DNA of 7,294 bases from Tannerella sp. (GTDB lineage Bacteria; Bacteroidota; Bacteroidia; Bacteroidales; Tannerellaceae). The stretch spans positions 1 through 7,294 of the forward strand of contig JAITMT010000314.1 of assembly GCA_031277235.1 (NCBI GenBank), written 5' to 3'. Under the pieces are notes generated by a model, which worked only from the letters and a program-made list of their open reading frames with translations, did no database searches and was not told the origin of the DNA. Positions 6,532 to 7,294 of the stretch are shown in pieces (positions within the stretch are counted from its first letter, which is position 1; the number at the start of each line of letters is the position of its first letter). The translations under genes and the position numbers were made by a program.

Positions 6532-7294
6532 ATGAAAAAAATATATTTCTTTTTAGCAACGCTTCTTGCCGTCGGTTTTTCCGCATGTACGGAAGATATC
6601 GGTCTGAATGTGACTCCCCCGGAGTCGTATCCGCAGGAAGCCCCACAGGTGATAGACGGCTTTACCATCGTCGCAGGCAGTGATTTGAGCGCCGCTCTGG
6701 TGATTACGGGCGAGGAGAGGGAATTGCAAGTAGTAAGGGCGACGGCTACGCCGGCGCTGGCGGAAGGCGCGACGGTTGTCTTCAGAACGGAGATATCCGA
6801 TACGCAGGATTTCCAAAACGTGGTGGAATTGCCCACGACAAGCGCCAACAACGCGGCGACAGCGCGTTCTTCCGATTTGAGCGAAGCGGTGAAAACGCTG
6901 TTCAACACGAAAGCGCCCGTTGCGCATACCGTTTATTTCCGGCATTATTTCTACATTCAGGACGGCTCTGCGGCGTCCATGATTCCCACGCCGGCGATGT
7001 TCAACAACAGCGTTACGCCTTATTCAAATGTCGTGATCGAATCGGCATACTACCTGATAGGCGATGTGAACGGCTGGGATATGGGCGGTCTGGACGCCTA
7101 CAAGTTCTCCCACAGCACGCAGGATGTGTATGACGACCCGATTTTCAGCATCATCGTTCAGATGTCGGGCTATTTCAAGATTGTCCCGCAGTCCGGCAAG
7201 GACGCTGCCAACTGGGATGTGGTGCTTGGCAATCCGGTGGACGGAAATACCGATCCGGAAGGCACGCTGGGTACGGGCGGCGACTATGGCGGAG
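6532..7294 (+). CDS. susF: SusF/SusE-like outer-membrane lipoprotein, 5' part
   Basis: The frame is open from ATG 6532 to the window end: 254 codons plus one base, cut off by the window. The signal peptide (MKKIYFFLATLLAVGFSAC) ends in lipidated Cys19, followed by the acidic TEDIG expected for surface export. Residues about 38-165 are an N-terminal domain resembling the immunoglobulin-like part of SusE/SusF. The first carbohydrate-binding domain begins near residue 172 (AYYLIGDVNGWDMGG) and includes the typical YFKIVPQSGKDAANWDVVLG and the Gly-rich EGTLGTGGDYGG at the edge. It starts 21 bases after susE and is surely co-transcribed. Position after a susE-like gene suggests SusF (485 residues, three binding domains in B. 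thetaiotaomicron). A second SusE with two domains is possible; the number of domains lies beyond the window. Inferred role: non-catalytic starch binding at the cell surface. Confidence 0.88.
   Translation, partial: MKKIYFFLATLLAVGFSACTEDIGLNVTPPESYPQEAPQVIDGFTIVAGSDLSAALVITGEERELQVVRATATPALAEGATVVFRTEISDTQDFQNVVELPTTSANNAATARSSDLSEAVKTLFNTKAPVAHTVYFRHYFYIQDGSAASMIPTPAMFNNSVTPYSNVVIESAYYLIGDVNGWDMGGLDAYKFSHSTQDVYDDPIFSIIVQMSGYFKIVPQSGKDAANWDVVLGNPVDGNTDPEGTLGTGGDYGG

Noticed and set aside
6462..6945. Two overlapping minus-strand frames opposite the susF start
   Set aside because: The plus strand here encodes a lipoprotein signal peptide and a SusF-like protein open to the window end, which explains the region fully.

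Overview
The window is a contiguous piece of a starch-utilisation-type polysaccharide utilisation locus (PUL) from a Bacteroidota bacterium, most likely of the order Bacteroidales. The evidence is a SusC-like TonB-dependent porin directly followed by a SusD-like lipoprotein and two SusE/SusF-like lipoproteins. Further support comes from type II signal peptides with acidic residues just after the cysteine, weak or absent Shine-Dalgarno sequences, and coding DNA of roughly balanced GC separated by very AT-rich spacers. I cannot name a genus from the sequence.

Layout, all on the + strand: 1-639 is the 3' part of a GH97 (SusB-family) glycoside hydrolase. 640-750 is an AT-rich spacer (about 19% GC) with a striking imperfect inverted repeat. 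751-3717 encodes a 988-residue SusC-like porin, 3740-5320 a 526-residue SusD-like glycan-binding lipoprotein, and 5356-6510 a 384-residue SusE-like lipoprotein. 6532-7294 is the first 254 codons of a SusF/SusE-like lipoprotein that runs off the window. Spacers after susC, susD and susE are only 22, 35 and 21 bases, so susC-D-E-F should be one transcript. Whether GH97 shares it is less certain because of the 111-base spacer and its hairpin.

The order GH97-SusC-SusD-SusE-SusF equals susB-C-D-E-F of the Bacteroides thetaiotaomicron starch operon. By analogy, SusD, SusE and SusF hold starch or another alpha-glucan at the cell surface, and the SusC/SusD pair imports maltooligosaccharides with TonB energy. 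The GH97 enzyme then releases glucose in the periplasm. A surface GH13 alpha-amylase (susG) would be expected just downstream, and susA and a susR-type regulator upstream; none of these lies in the window.

I found no RNA gene, CRISPR array, mobile element or frameshift, and no evidence for a previously undescribed system. The parts worth a second look are small: the inverted repeat between GH97 and susC, a 14-codon ORF whose stop overlaps the susC start, the near-identical start regions of susE and susF, and an EF-hand-like loop in SusC.
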